A stretch of 64,000 nt of DNA from Polytrichum commune (taxonomy: Eukaryota; Streptophyta; Polytrichopsida; Polytrichales; Polytrichaceae), in assembly GCA_950295325.1 (NCBI GenBank), contig OX485807.1:7008501-7072500 (forward strand), read 5' to 3'. A program made the translations under genes and the position numbers. The notes beneath the pieces are model-generated. The model searched no databases and was not told the DNA's origin. It saw only the letters and a list, made by a program, of their open reading frames with translations. Shown here piece after piece: positions 54,672-64,000 of the stretch. The first letter of the stretch is position 1. Every line of letters starts with the position of its first letter.

Positions 54672-54814
54672 GACAGTACGTGTGTTTGTATGTGTGTGTG
54701 TGTATATGCGCCTGCCCATTTTGTGTAATTTACGCTTCATATGTATCTTGATTTTCACGCGCTCTATCTCCCCCCTTTTCCTTGGGTTTTGTTTTGTTCC
54801 AATTTTGACTCCAG

Positions 54815-55168
54815 CGTTTGGAGCCCTCTATTGACGTCGTCAGCGAGTCAGACTTGGGGAGCTTCTTCTACGAGACCGTTTACGACGCCGCGTCAACCAT
54901 CGACTACTCCAAGGAGCCTCTTGACGCCGGCGTCGTCGATAGCCCCCCACCCAAGCAAATCTTCCGGCGATCTGCGTCCCCGTCACCGCTCAAAGGCATA
55001 AATCGCAAATGCGTCCGGACATCCCCCTCTCGGCCCGGCGGCAGTAGTACACCTCAACGGCGGCTGCGGATGGACGCTCGGCCTACGAAGAGTGGAACCC
55101 TTCCTATTCCTTTGCGGGATGCCTTGCCCCTCCTCGCCAACTCCGACGGGAACGCCCCCGGTGACAAG
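54815..55168 (+). CDS. Ser/Pro-rich exon downstream of the HAD gene, copy 2
   Basis: Acceptor TTTTGACTCCAG (54814), donor AAG/GTGAAC (55168/55169), both phase 0. Shares with copy 1 the order DAAS-x-(I/V)-DYS, GVV-x-SPPP, SPSPLK and a basic RRLRMD block. No known domain. The preceding HAD exon ends in a stop, and no conserved donor was found in it, so this exon may start a separate transcript. Confidence 0.65.
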
Positions 55169-55306
55169 GTGAACCCCCCCCAACCCCCCCAAAAAGCATG
55201 GTTATCCGCGCATTACAATCATTTTGCACTTAAAAAATGAACGTGTGACACGTTTGGGTCTTCCTCCCTAAACTAACACATGTGTTCTTGCGTTGACGCG
55301 TTGCAG

Positions 55307-55594
55307 GTTGCTCCCACCCGTAAACCTATGCGGTCTAGTGCGTCCATCGAGTTGGAGCGTTTCTACTCCATGACCAGAAATGCAAGACAGTCCACTTCAT
55401 CGTATTCGAATTCTTCGTCGTATAATTCGGGCGGCCGACGGAATACAAAATGTGTTATTGATGGCGTTCACCCCAAGAATGGCTATAGTCGCGGGGCGGA
55501 GATTTTCAGGAATGTTGAAGCAATGCGAGCAAAAGAAGCTGCAGCAAAAGAAAAAAAAGCAAAAGAAAAAGAGGTAGTATCCGAGGCTAGATAG
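55307..55594 (+). CDS. C-terminal exon of the Ser/Pro-rich protein, copy 2
   Basis: Acceptor GCGTTGCAG (55306) to TAG 55592-55594. Contains SSYSNSSSYNSGGR, GYSRGAEIFRNVEAM and a Lys/Ala/Glu helix (KEAAAKEKKAKEKE). It matches copy 1 in order and spacing. The end lies about 550 bp from the right TIR. Confidence 0.65.
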   Translation, partial: VAPTRKPMRSSASIELERFYSMTRNARQSTSSYSNSSSYNSGGRRNTKCVIDGVHPKNGYSRGAEIFRNVEAMRAKEAAAKEKKAKEKEVVSEAR

Positions 55595-56142
55595 GCCATA
55601 GTAGGCGTAGGGTTTTGGGCCATAGGCAAGAACATTTTGGGTCGCACTATCCAATGCATGTGTGGTGTTAGCATGATATGCATTTTACATGCCACACTTT
55701 GTATGTTTTTTTTTGCAATAATACAAGTTAGACATGATTTCCCCTTCCATATGGTCTAAGGTTTGGATTGCCCTACCTAAACCATCACAAATATGAGTTT
55801 GGAATATTTTGTATGCAATATTATATTGGTTAACATATTAACCCTTCAATAAGATCTATGGTTTGGATTGCCCTACCTAAACCATATTCATACAAGCTCT
55901 AATATTTTGTGTGCAATAATATGAATGTTTTAAGGTTTCCCCTTAAATGTGGTCTAAGATTTGGATTGCCCACCCTAAACCATCAAAAATATGAGTTATT
56001 TATGGGGTTCTTGGTCTAAACACCTGCTTCAAAGTGTTCGCATCTTACAACTTTCTCCAATATGTGTTCCATTTATCCTTGTTCTTATTTATGTGAATGT
56101 CTCAAAATGCCCAAAAAGTCTCAATTTAACGAATATAGTGTT
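55595..56142. repeat. Right subterminal repeats and TIR of copy 2
   Basis: Three ~100-bp tandem units start near 55741, 55840 and 55938; each contains GGTTTGGATTG-CCC-(T)ACC(T)AAACC, a decayed dyad of the P2 type (55760-55783, 55860-55883, 55958-55981). Further degenerate P2-like dyads lie at 55252-55273 and 55635-55654. The TIR is 56113-56140, followed by TT and the CACT duplication. Confidence 0.85.
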
Positions 56143-57288
56143 CACTGCCTGCTCCGCATGGTACTTCCGGATCTCCTCGCTCTTCTGGCTTTGCTCCTGA
56201 GTCATGGCCGCTACCTGTGCGGTGAGGTGGGCGTTCTCCGTCTTGGCCTGCTCCAGCTCCTTCCGGTCCGCCCTCTTTGCCAATTCCCGGAGAATGTTTC
56301 CGGGTCCGCAGTCGTCCAGAGCATGGTTCGCCCCCCTGACGATGTGCTCCAGCCGGTAATACTGGGTTTTGAGGTCCTCCATCCCCCCCTGGAACCGTTT
56401 GAAAGGATTCTCCGGAAAGTCCCAAGCGGATAGATCGACATTCCGCCATGGGGTCTCCCGGTTGGGTCCGGCTTCCGGATGTTGGTGAGGGGGAGGAGGA
56501 GAGAGTGGCCTCGAGACGGTTGGCAGCGGGCTTCCGGGTGACGAGGGAGGTGCTTCCGGAAGAATAGGGTCACTGGAGGTCTCCGTCTCGACGTCTTCGG
56601 CTTCCGGAAGTAGCTTGTAGGTGACCTCGTCCGCCGCTATTGTGAGCAGGTCCTCCTCCTCAGCCGTGATGCAGTCGAAATGCTGGTAGAGATGCAAAAT
56701 GAAGGGGGAGAGGAAGGAGGGTTTCCGGCCAATATGGGGGAGGGCCCGCCCCACTATCTCCTGGATAATCAGCCCCCAGTTCACAGGCCGGACTCCGGAC
56801 ATGGCACCAAACAGCGTGTTAGCCATGGTAAGGCTAATCCGCTTCGGCTTGTCCGGGTTCAGGATAGGCAGGAGGAATTCCAACACCCTCCTCTCTCTCA
56901 GGTTCCGGCAGTTCCCGGGGTGGAAGCCGTCCTTCGGATCCGCGTCCCCTCTAAATTTTCCGGCGAACAAGCCGTCGCGGCGGCCGGCCCATCCTTCTAT
57001 AATCCCCCGAGGAAACCCGTAGACCCTGTTCCAAATATCCGGAGTCCAGTGTTCCGGATCTCTCCTCTTTGTCCCTAGCCACTGATTTCCTCTCTCAAAC
57101 TTAAACTCTCGGAGAGTATCTTCAGCTCGGAGGTTCCAGGGTTTGGCTAGCAACCCCGCGCAGCCCATAACCCGGAGATCCTCCGCGAGCTCCTGTAGCT
57201 CCCTATCCTCCCTCGGAATTGCAGGGATGAGGGCTTTGAGCGGAACCAGGATAGGTTCCCTCTGATCCTCTTCCCGTGCTTCCGGCAT
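56143..57288 (-). pseudogene. gag A, N-terminal piece
   Basis: Starts MPEAREEDQREPI and runs colinear with gag B to KYHAEQAV (about residue 380), where the giant TIR element cuts in; the last codons of the open frame are transposon sequence. With 36151-36524 and 28546-29107 it accounts for the full 690-codon gene. Confidence 0.92.
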
Positions 57289-57953
57289 TTTCCTCTTCCC
57301 TCAGTTTCCGGCTTGACCACGGAAACTCCCTCTCTCCCGGATCCCTTCCCTTCCGTCTAATTGCCACAGAGTCCCGGCAAGCCCACTGCCGGTGACTGAA
57401 AAGTGCAGAGTCCCAGCAATCCCACTGCTGGCGGCTCGAAAGAATTAACACCTCACCACTCGTTCTCTCAACAGGTTGCCTTTTTCAGAAAAAAATAGGA
57501 GGGAGAAAGAAGGGACCCTTAAATATCCTTCCTCCCTCTTCCTTCCCCTGTTACCGTTTGGTTTAACGGAAAACGGTTACCAACCGTTTTCCGGCGGTTC
57601 TCACCAACGGTTTTACTAACATTTTTACCAACGGCTTTCTTTTCCCCCAACCGTCATAAGGCCCGTTATAACCGCCACTTCCGGGCCGTTGGGTAATCTT
57701 GGCGCGTCCGTTACTTGGTCCGGACCAATGGTTTGGACCATGATTACATGGTCCGCCCATCCTATTTGACGGACCGGTCATAGTACTTATTTAAAGTCGT
57801 TTTATCGCACGAGGTGGGGTTAGAATACTCTATTTCCTAGTACAATTAATTTTGTCCTAAGAGACCCTATTATCTTCAGATAAGCAAGGTAAAATACGGA
57901 AATGGAATCCGTATTTCCGTATTTCCGTCTTTCCGTCGAATTTGGACTCCCAC
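57289..57953 (-). promoter_or_regulatory. LTR-like promoter/leader of gag A
   Basis: Colinear with 47859-48511. In gag orientation it begins TGGGAGTCCAAATTCGACGG, with a TATA-like ATATTTAAGG near 57520-57530. Confidence 0.65.
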
Positions 57954-58334
57954 GTTACCCCACTCCCAAATGTGAGAGTCCCCGCGAACATCCAAATTGA
58001 ACCGTGCTTGGATTAAGACATACCCTGCCTAGGCTCTGGTTCCGGGCGGGTATCTTCCTCGTCCTCTGTTGAGACGTCCGGTCGGTACCTCTTCACTCGG
58101 GACCCGTTCACACGGGTCTCCAGCCAATTACCTTGCAGGTCCTCGAGCTGGAGCGACCCGTTCTCGAATAACTCCGTTACTCGGTAGGGCCCATCCACCG
58201 AGTATGCAGTTTACCCGGAAACCGTTCATGCCGGTTGTCGTAGAGTAGTACCAACCCGCCCTTCCGGATCCCGTGGCTCCAGGGGAGTTTGGCGTCGAAT
58301 TTCTCCTTCCGGTCAGCCTGGACGGATATAGTAT
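57954..58334 (-). pseudogene. Ty3/gypsy integrase C-terminal tail
   Basis: Minus-strand segment: KEKFDAKLPWSHGIRKGGLVLLYDNRHERF, then GKLHTRWMGPYRVTELFENGSLQLEDLQGNWL and a tail RVNGSRVKRYRP, with a frameshift near 58195. This is the GPY/F-type integrase end of Ty3 elements. It lies just upstream (minus direction) of the gag A LTR-like region and is cut on its other side by the gag C LTR-like region. Confidence 0.85.
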
Positions 58335-58999
58335 GTGGGAGTCCAAATTCGACGGAAAGACGGAAATACGGAAATACGGGTTCCATTCCGTATATTTTCG
58401 TGCTTATCTCAAAAGTAATAGGGTCTTTTAGGTTAAAATTAATTGTACTAGGAAATAGAGTATTCTAACCCCGCCTTGTGCGATAAAACGACTTTAAATA
58501 AGTACTATGACCGGTCCGTCAAATAGGATGGGCGGACCATGTAATCATGGTCCAAACCATTGGTCCGGACCAAGTAACGGACGCGCCAAGATTACCCAAC
58601 GGCCCGGAAGTGGCGGTTATAACGGGTCTTATGACGGTTGAGGGGAAAAAAACCGTTGGTAAAAATGTTACTAAAACCGTTGGTGAGAACCGCCGGAAAA
58701 CGGTTGGTAACCGTTTTCCGTTAAACCAAACGGTAACAGGGGAAGGAAGAGGGAGGAAGGATATTTAAGGGTCCCTTCCTTCTCCCTCCCACTTTTTTCT
58801 GAAAAAGGCAACCTGTTGAGAGAACGAGTGGTGAGGTGTTAATTCTTTCGAGCCGCCAGCAGTGGGATTGCTGGGACTCTGCACTTTTCAGTCACCGGCA
58901 GTGGGCTTGCCGGGACTCTGTGGCAATTAGACAGAAGGGAAGGAATCCGGAAGAGAGGGAATTTCCGTGGTTGAGCCGGAAACTGAGAGAAGAGGAAAA
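58335..58999 (+). promoter_or_regulatory. LTR-like promoter/leader of gag C
   Basis: Plus-strand copy starting TGTGGGAGTCC at about 58334 and ending at the gag ATG (58999). It forms a large inverted repeat with 57289-57953 across the integrase fragment. A TATA-like GATATTTAAGGG lies near 58760. Confidence 0.7.
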
Positions 59000-60464
59000 T
59001 GCCGTAAGCACGGTGTCGCGCACCTCTCCATGAGGAGTGGCCGAAACACCATGGGCACAAGGGGGACCCCGGAGTGACACCCGGGACTTGTGGCGCCATT
59101 GGTGAGAGGTCCCAAGTGATCCTAGTGTGGGTGAGGGCCCTGGGCGTTGGGAACGCCTCCCACCCACGGAGACTAGGAGGCACAAGGGTAAGGCCATGAG
59201 TTATGCGTAGCTCATGGCGTGGTGATTCTAGAATGCTCAAGAACACCTCAATCGGAGGTGTGAGCTAGGAGTTATGGCCATTTGAGTGGGGCGCTGTCCC
59301 GGGACAGCGCCCTGGTACAGCAGTGCCTGGGAGTGATTCCCGGGACTGCCAAGGTTCAAACAGGCATAACTTCCTCAAGACTTGCCCGAATGGGGCAAGT
59401 GAGGAGTCCATTGGCATCTACGTGAAGCGTAGATGAAGATGGAGTGGTTGGTTGTTATGATCAGACATCGTACAAGGATGTTATGATGGTCTGAAGCTGC
59501 TGGGGGGTTCTAGGCCCAGCAGCTAAAGGAAAATGTCCACTTGGCCCCAACTCTTGGTAGAGAGACAAGAGGTTGGTTGACGGTGGGGTAGGGGCCCCGC
59601 GTGAAGTCCTAGAGGCTTATATGGGTGAGGTGGTGTGGCCTCACCCACCCGAGGCCGAACGGCAAGGCCTCCATGGGCATTGGCCTATTGTGAGGCCATA
59701 GTTGCCTAGTATGCTTCGGGTTGTTGTAGTGTTGCTCCGGCAACGCGATGATCAACATAGGATTGGACTTCCATGGATGGAAGTCCACATTGGGGAAATG
59801 GGTTACCGATTAAGGGGTGAGTCCCGAAAGCAAAGTAGGAGGGTTGGTTCCCTCCTATGAACTATTGGTCCGGGGTAAGAGGAGCTATCCATTAGCATGG
59901 CGGAATGTGAATGGTTAGCGCTCGTAACCTTTGCTAGAAACGAAAATTGGCAAGATTGTTAAGGGACCTAGCAAGGGTTGCGACACACGGGAAGAGGATC
60001 AGAGGGAACCTATCCCGGTTCCGCTCAAAGGCCTCATCCCTGCAATTCCGAGGGAGGATAGGGAGCTACAGGAGTTCGCGGAGGATCTCCGGGTTATGGG
60101 CTGTGCGGGGTTGCTAGCCAAACCCTGGAACCTCCGAGCCGAAGATACCCTCCGAGAGTTTAAGTTTGAGAGAGGAAATCAGTGGCTATGGACAAAGAGG
60201 AGAGATCCGGAACACTGGACTCCGGACATTTGGAACAGGGTCTACGGGTTTCCTCGGGGGATTACAGAAGGATGGGCCGGCCGCCGCGACGGCTTGTTCG
60301 CCGGAAAATTTAGAGGGGACGCGGATCCGAAGGACGGCTTCCACCCCGGGAACTGCCGGAACCTGAGAGAGAGGAGGGTGTTGGAATTCCTACCTATCCT
60401 TAACCCGGACAAGCCGAAGCGGATTAGCTTTACCATGGCGAACACGCTGTTCGGTGCCATGTCC
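58999..60464 (+). pseudogene. gag C, N-terminal pieces
   Basis: The ATG is followed by CCG TAA, a nonsense change at codon 3 where other copies have a Glu codon. A solo LTR (59014-59984) is inserted at codon 5, and the frame resumes at 59985 with REEDQREPIPVPLKGL and continues to ANTLFGAMS, where the next LTR inserts (60465). One small deletion (LEFLPILN against LEFLLPILN) is also present. Confidence 0.9.
59014..59984 (+). mobile_element. Solo LTR of the Gypsy 1-3 family
   Basis: 971 bp, TGTCGCGCACC to GGTTGCGACA, with target duplication CACGG at 59009-59013 and 59985-59989. No internal region, so it arose by LTR-LTR recombination. Confidence 0.95.
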
Positions 60465-63384
60465 TGTCGCGACCCTTGCTAGTTTTTCTCCACTTAGCTC
60501 AATCGCTTTCCAACTCTAGCAAGTGTCCCGAGCGCTAACCTGCACATTCCACGCACATGCATGGTTAGCTCCCAAAACCGCGGACCTTCAATCCCATATT
60601 TGGTCACCAAACCCTCCTACACATGCATTCGGGACTCTTTCCCCTTAGTAGGTAACCCATCACTAAGGTGGACTTCCATCCATGGAAGTCCACTCCCTAC
60701 TTGGTCATAGTGTTGCTAGGACAACACTACAACCACCCGGAGCACATTGCCAAGTATGCTCCGGGGGGGTCGGTCGGCAAAGCCGCCTCACCCATATAAG
60801 CCTCTAGGACTTTTGGCGGGTGTGAGGCCAAACCCCCCACCCTTAAGCGTCCGTAGTCCGAGTAGTGGGTTTGGGCTCACATTCCTCCGCGGTATTGGAT
60901 TTGGACTTGGATGAGTCCATAGTGCAAGGTTCACCCTTCAAGTGGTCTTGGATTTAACTGGAATTTCACTTTTAACAACTCAATGTACGATTTCAATACG
61001 TATGTGGAGAATGCACAAGTTAACTATGTTATTTTAACCTCCTTATGCTCGGGTGCTATTTTGTCTTTGTTTGCTTCTAACGTCCATCCGGCTGCTTTAG
61101 CTACACAAGCCCTTAAGGATATCCCTCTCCTAAATGGAGTCCGTGCCGTTGACTCTATACTACCACTTGAACTATCACTTGTGTATTCCGTATCGCTACT
61201 ATAAGAGGTCTCACTTGGTGTCTCCATACCGTACATAAGCCTTTAAGTATTAAGAAATACTTATGTGACTTATGTCAATCTCTCCCTCGCACCTTTGGTC
61301 TTTGCTTCCTTTGTCTTGCCATCGCGAGAGTGCTCCACATTCTCCATTAAGTTGTGCACGTGGTTTATTTTTAAAGAGAGGATGCAAGTGTAAAAAAAAA
61401 CACTATTCTCTATAGTCAATCTCAAATACATTTACTTGTAAAAGCCACACATAACACTAACTAGCATAATGTAACTAACTACTTGTCTATGAGCTAATTA
61501 GGTAGGCTATCTACTAAGCTCCTTCATGAACCCATCTCTTTACTTTCTAATTACATAAACCCAGCTCCTTCATGAACCCACAACTTTGTAGTTGTAATCC
61601 CCAACTACCTCACTAATTATTCAAGCCCTTAACTAATCTTCCTACCTAATTTCCCTAATTCTACTAACAACCCCTTTCTAATCACACAATTCTTCTCTAA
61701 TCCTAAAATCCTAAAATCCTAGAGAGGAGAGGGGGAGAGAGAATTTCCTAACTTCACTAAGACTAACTAATCCACACAAGTATATTTTTGCACTCATCAC
61801 AACATCAAGTGCTCAACTCTTAAACATGGAACTTGCAACCACGTGTATTCAAAACATGAACTTTAAGTACCACAAATTGGAATCATGAATTAACTTTAAA
61901 ATCCTTCACGTCAACACTAATTCTACCAAGAGGTCAAGCCCTCTTCAAGGCTAACAAGCCTTGGCTCTCGAACTAAAAACTAAGCACACACATGTGCTCC
62001 AATATGGCTTCCCACACCCACACTTATAACTCGTGGGGTGCCTTGGAGCACAAAGGAAAGAGAGGATGAGTGAGGGAAGAATGAGGGATTATATAGTAAG
62101 CTTGAGGGGGTGAGCACCCTCAAGGCTCACGATAAGCCCTTGAGATTTCCTCCTACTTAGTAGGCGCCAATCCTATCTTCTAAGCCTTCCTCCCTCAAAT
62201 GATCAACAAGGATCCTAATTCGAACATTTAACTAGCCTTGGCTTTCTACCTACCACACTTTACCAAACTTGGGATGCTTCAACCCAAACTTAGCCTCCTT
62301 CGCTTTCCGCCGCCATAACTTTCTCCCCTTACTTTCCCAAATCGTCGCTCACCACTTAATTCAAACCACGATGCTTAACTCGTGATTTGATTGGTGCTTT
62401 GAGAATTTGCTTATCCTCCACCTTGCATTCTTCCTTGGGCCTTCCCCATTAAGTGGCCATGATGAGGTGGTCCACTTGTGCGCTCCATGTGATCCTCCAT
62501 TCATCCCAATTCGAATGCACTTGCCTCTTGAGTCACTTTGGTTGTCTCCATCCATTTGTACTAGCCTACTCACTAACTACTCAATCCAAGTTCTCCTTAC
62601 CTATCCTCATTCGCTCAAATCCTTCCGAAGGTAAAAACACAATAACAACTCACATCCTAGCCTCTTACAACATGGTACTTCTAAGACTAACATTTCACTC
62701 TTTTTATATTTTTGTGAAGTAACATGCTACTTCAAAGTGCATCAACTAACGTTTCAAGGGTCTAAGACTAAATGTGGGCACCCTTTTGGGCTCACAGCGG
62801 GGCCCCTCCCCCACCGTCAACATCCCTTTTGTCTCTCTACCAAGAGTTGGGGCCAAGTAGACATTTTCCCTTAGCCGCTGGGTCTAGAAGCCTCCCTGCA
62901 GCTTCAGACCTTCATAACTTCCACGTGCGGTCTCTGAATCTAACAACCAACCACTCTATCGTCATCTACATTTCACGTAGATCCCTATGGACACCTCACT
63001 TGCCCTATTCGGGCAAGTATTGAGGAAGTTATGCCTGTTTAAACCTTTGCAGTCCCGGGAGCCACTCCCAGGCCCCTGCTGTTCCAGGCCGCTGTCCCGG
63101 GACAGCATCCCACTCAAAGTGCCATATCTCCTAGCTCACACCTCACATTGAGGTGTTCTTTAGCATTCTAGAATCGGGACGCCATAAGCTACTCATAGCT
63201 TATGGCCTTACCCTCATGACTCCTAGTCTTTGTGGGTGGGAGGCGTTCTAAACGCCCGGGGCCTCACCCACATTAGGATCACTTGGTCCCTCTCACCAAT
63301 GGCGTCACAAGTCCCGGGTGTCACTCCGGGGTCCCCCTTGTGCCCATGGTGTTGCGGGCACTCCTCATGGAGAGGTGCGCGACA
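60465..63384 (-). mobile_element. Older solo LTR of the same family, split by another LTR
   Basis: Begins TGTCGCGACCCTTGC and ends GTGCGCGACA; target duplication TGTCC at 60460-60464 and 63385-63389. The outer parts (60465-60820 and 62797-63384) are a diverged version of the 973-bp LTR. The middle is the insertion at 60821-62796. It is more diverged than any other LTR of this family here. Confidence 0.9.
60821..62796. mobile_element. Solo LTR of a second family (1,976 bp)
   Basis: TGTGAGGCC at the left and GGGCTCACA at the right, with target duplication GCGGG at 60816-60820 and 62797-62801. No coding frame above 75 codons. It contains GGAGCTGGGTT repeats in reverse orientation (about 61510-61590) and a GA-rich run near 61720. 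A relative in the opposite orientation ends at 26536. Confidence 0.88.
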
Positions 63385-63727
63385 TGTCCGGAGTCCGGCC
63401 TCTGAACTGGGGGCGAATTATCCAAGAAGTAGTGGGGCGGGCCCTCCCCCATATTGGCCGGAAACCCTCCTTCCTCTCCCCCTTCATTTTGCATCTCTAC
63501 CAGCATTTTGACTGCATCACGGCCGAGGAGGAGGACCTGCTCACAATAGCGGCGGACGAGGTCACCTACAAGCTGCTTCCGAAAGCCGAAGACGTCGAGA
63601 CGGAGACCTCCAGCGACCTTATTCTTCCGGAAGCACCTCCCTCGTCACCCGGAAGCCCGCTGCCAACCGTCTCGAGGCCACTCTCTCCTCCTCCCCCTCA
63701 CCAACATCCGGAAGTCGGACCCAACCG
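63385..63727 (+). pseudogene. gag C, third piece
   Basis: Continues after the nested LTRs with SGVRPLNWGRIIQEVVGRALPHIG and HLYQHFDCITAEEEDLLTIAADEV, colinear with gag B up to QHPEVGPN, where another Gypsy-family LTR begins. The frame is open in this piece. Confidence 0.92.
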
Positions 63728-64000
63728 TGTCGCAACCCTTGCTAGCCCCCCTTGACAATCTTGCCGATTTTCAATTCTAGCAAAGGTTACGAGCGCTAAC
63801 CATTCGCATTCCGCCATGCTAATGGTTAGCTCCTCCTACCCCGGACCTTATAGTTCATAGGAGGGAACCAACCCTCCTACTTTGCTTTCGGGACTCACCC
63901 CTTAATCGGTAACTCATTTCTTGGATGTGGACTTCCATCCATGGAAGTCCAATCCCATGTTGATCATCGCATTGCCGGAGCAACACTACAACAACCCGAA
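63728..64000 (-). mobile_element. Gypsy-family LTR, cut by the window end
   Basis: TGTCGCAACCCTTGCTAGC and onward is nearly identical to the Gypsy 1 LTR. The left duplication would be AACCG (63723-63727). Whether it is a solo LTR or the 3' LTR of a full element cannot be seen. Confidence 0.93.

Larger units (their letters stand above)
36525..56142. mobile_element. Giant TIR transposon, copy 2 (19.6 kb with nested insertions)
   Basis: Inverted termini lie at 36525-36552 and 56115-56142. They share CACTATATTCG, a 7-base A/T block and GAGACTTT (26 identical bases), plus one of two outer bases. Flanking gag A supplies the empty site: GGCTGAAGAA-CACT-GCCTGCTCC (compare gag B near 46705-46725), with CACT at 36521-36524 and again at 56143-56146. 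Inside are a minus-strand gene of unknown function at the left, a MTase-like/HAD gene and two more exons at the right, P2 palindromes, and later insertions (Gypsy 3, gag B, a CACTA MITE). A 4-bp duplication does not fit CACTA (3 bp), hAT or Mutator. Confidence 0.88.

Noticed and set aside
36525-56142. Calling the giant element a CACTA (En/Spm) transposon from its CACTA terminus
   Set aside because: The target duplication is 4 bp, the two bases outside CACTA are partly conserved (AC/AA), and no tnp2 sequence lies inside. The superfamily is left open.

Overview
This window is nuclear DNA from a land plant with a large, repeat-rich genome. The evidence is a plant-type CACTA transposase (tnp2 with DUF4218 and DUF4216 partners), a Copia polyprotein, Ty3/gypsy elements primed by initiator-Met tRNA (TGGTATCAGAGC), a Tourist-like MITE and spliceosomal GT-AG introns. 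The species cannot be fixed; a seed-free plant or gymnosperm is only a guess. I see no ordinary host gene, rRNA, canonical tRNA gene or CRISPR. Almost every base belongs to mobile elements nested in one another.

Layout. 1-2943: 3' end of a giant terminal-inverted-repeat (TIR) transposon, copy 1, carrying an FCP1/NIF-type HAD gene, two downstream exons and intronic palindromes (CGAACG-nn-CGTTCG). 2944-4200: unassigned sequence with a doubtful exon. About 4200-15208: a CACTA element with tnp2, DUF4218 and DUF4216 exons, a ~190-bp tandem array broken by a Tourist MITE, and TGACTAGTGAA-type repeats. 15209-17366: 3' half of a Copia element (RT, RNase H, LTR) cut by the CACTA right end. 17373-17930: Ty3 remnant. 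17931-27164: older LTR-like sequence containing a complete Ty3 element, Gypsy 1 (19027-25996, TSD GCTAA).

27165-57953: a gag-only retroelement (gag A, minus strand) split by a complete Ty3 element (Gypsy 2, 29108-36150, TSD CCTGG) and by giant TIR transposon copy 2 (36525-56142, TSD CACT). Inside copy 2 lie a minus-strand orphan gene, truncated Gypsy 3, an intact-looking gag-only copy (gag B, 45786-47858), a gene joining a DNA-methyltransferase-like region in phase to the FCP1-like HAD exon, a CACTA MITE (51452-53132) and palindromes (GTTTGGGTCG-nn-CGACCCAAAC), five of them in a 36-bp-period intronic array. 58335-63727: a third gag copy on the plus strand (gag C), interrupted by a solo LTR, by an older LTR that itself holds another LTR, and by a further Ty3 LTR running off the window.

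Most novel system: the giant TIR transposon. Two divergent copies share TIR cores (CACTATATTCG and GAGACTTTTT), place the same HAD gene and two further exons at the same end, and carry different but structurally equivalent CpG-containing dyads. In copy 2 an exon resembling the C-terminal motifs of beta-class N4/N6 amino-methyltransferases splices in phase 0 to the HAD exon. Both domains seem to lack catalytic residues, which suggests a DNA-binding or anti-silencing role for a pseudo-enzyme fusion; this last step is inference.
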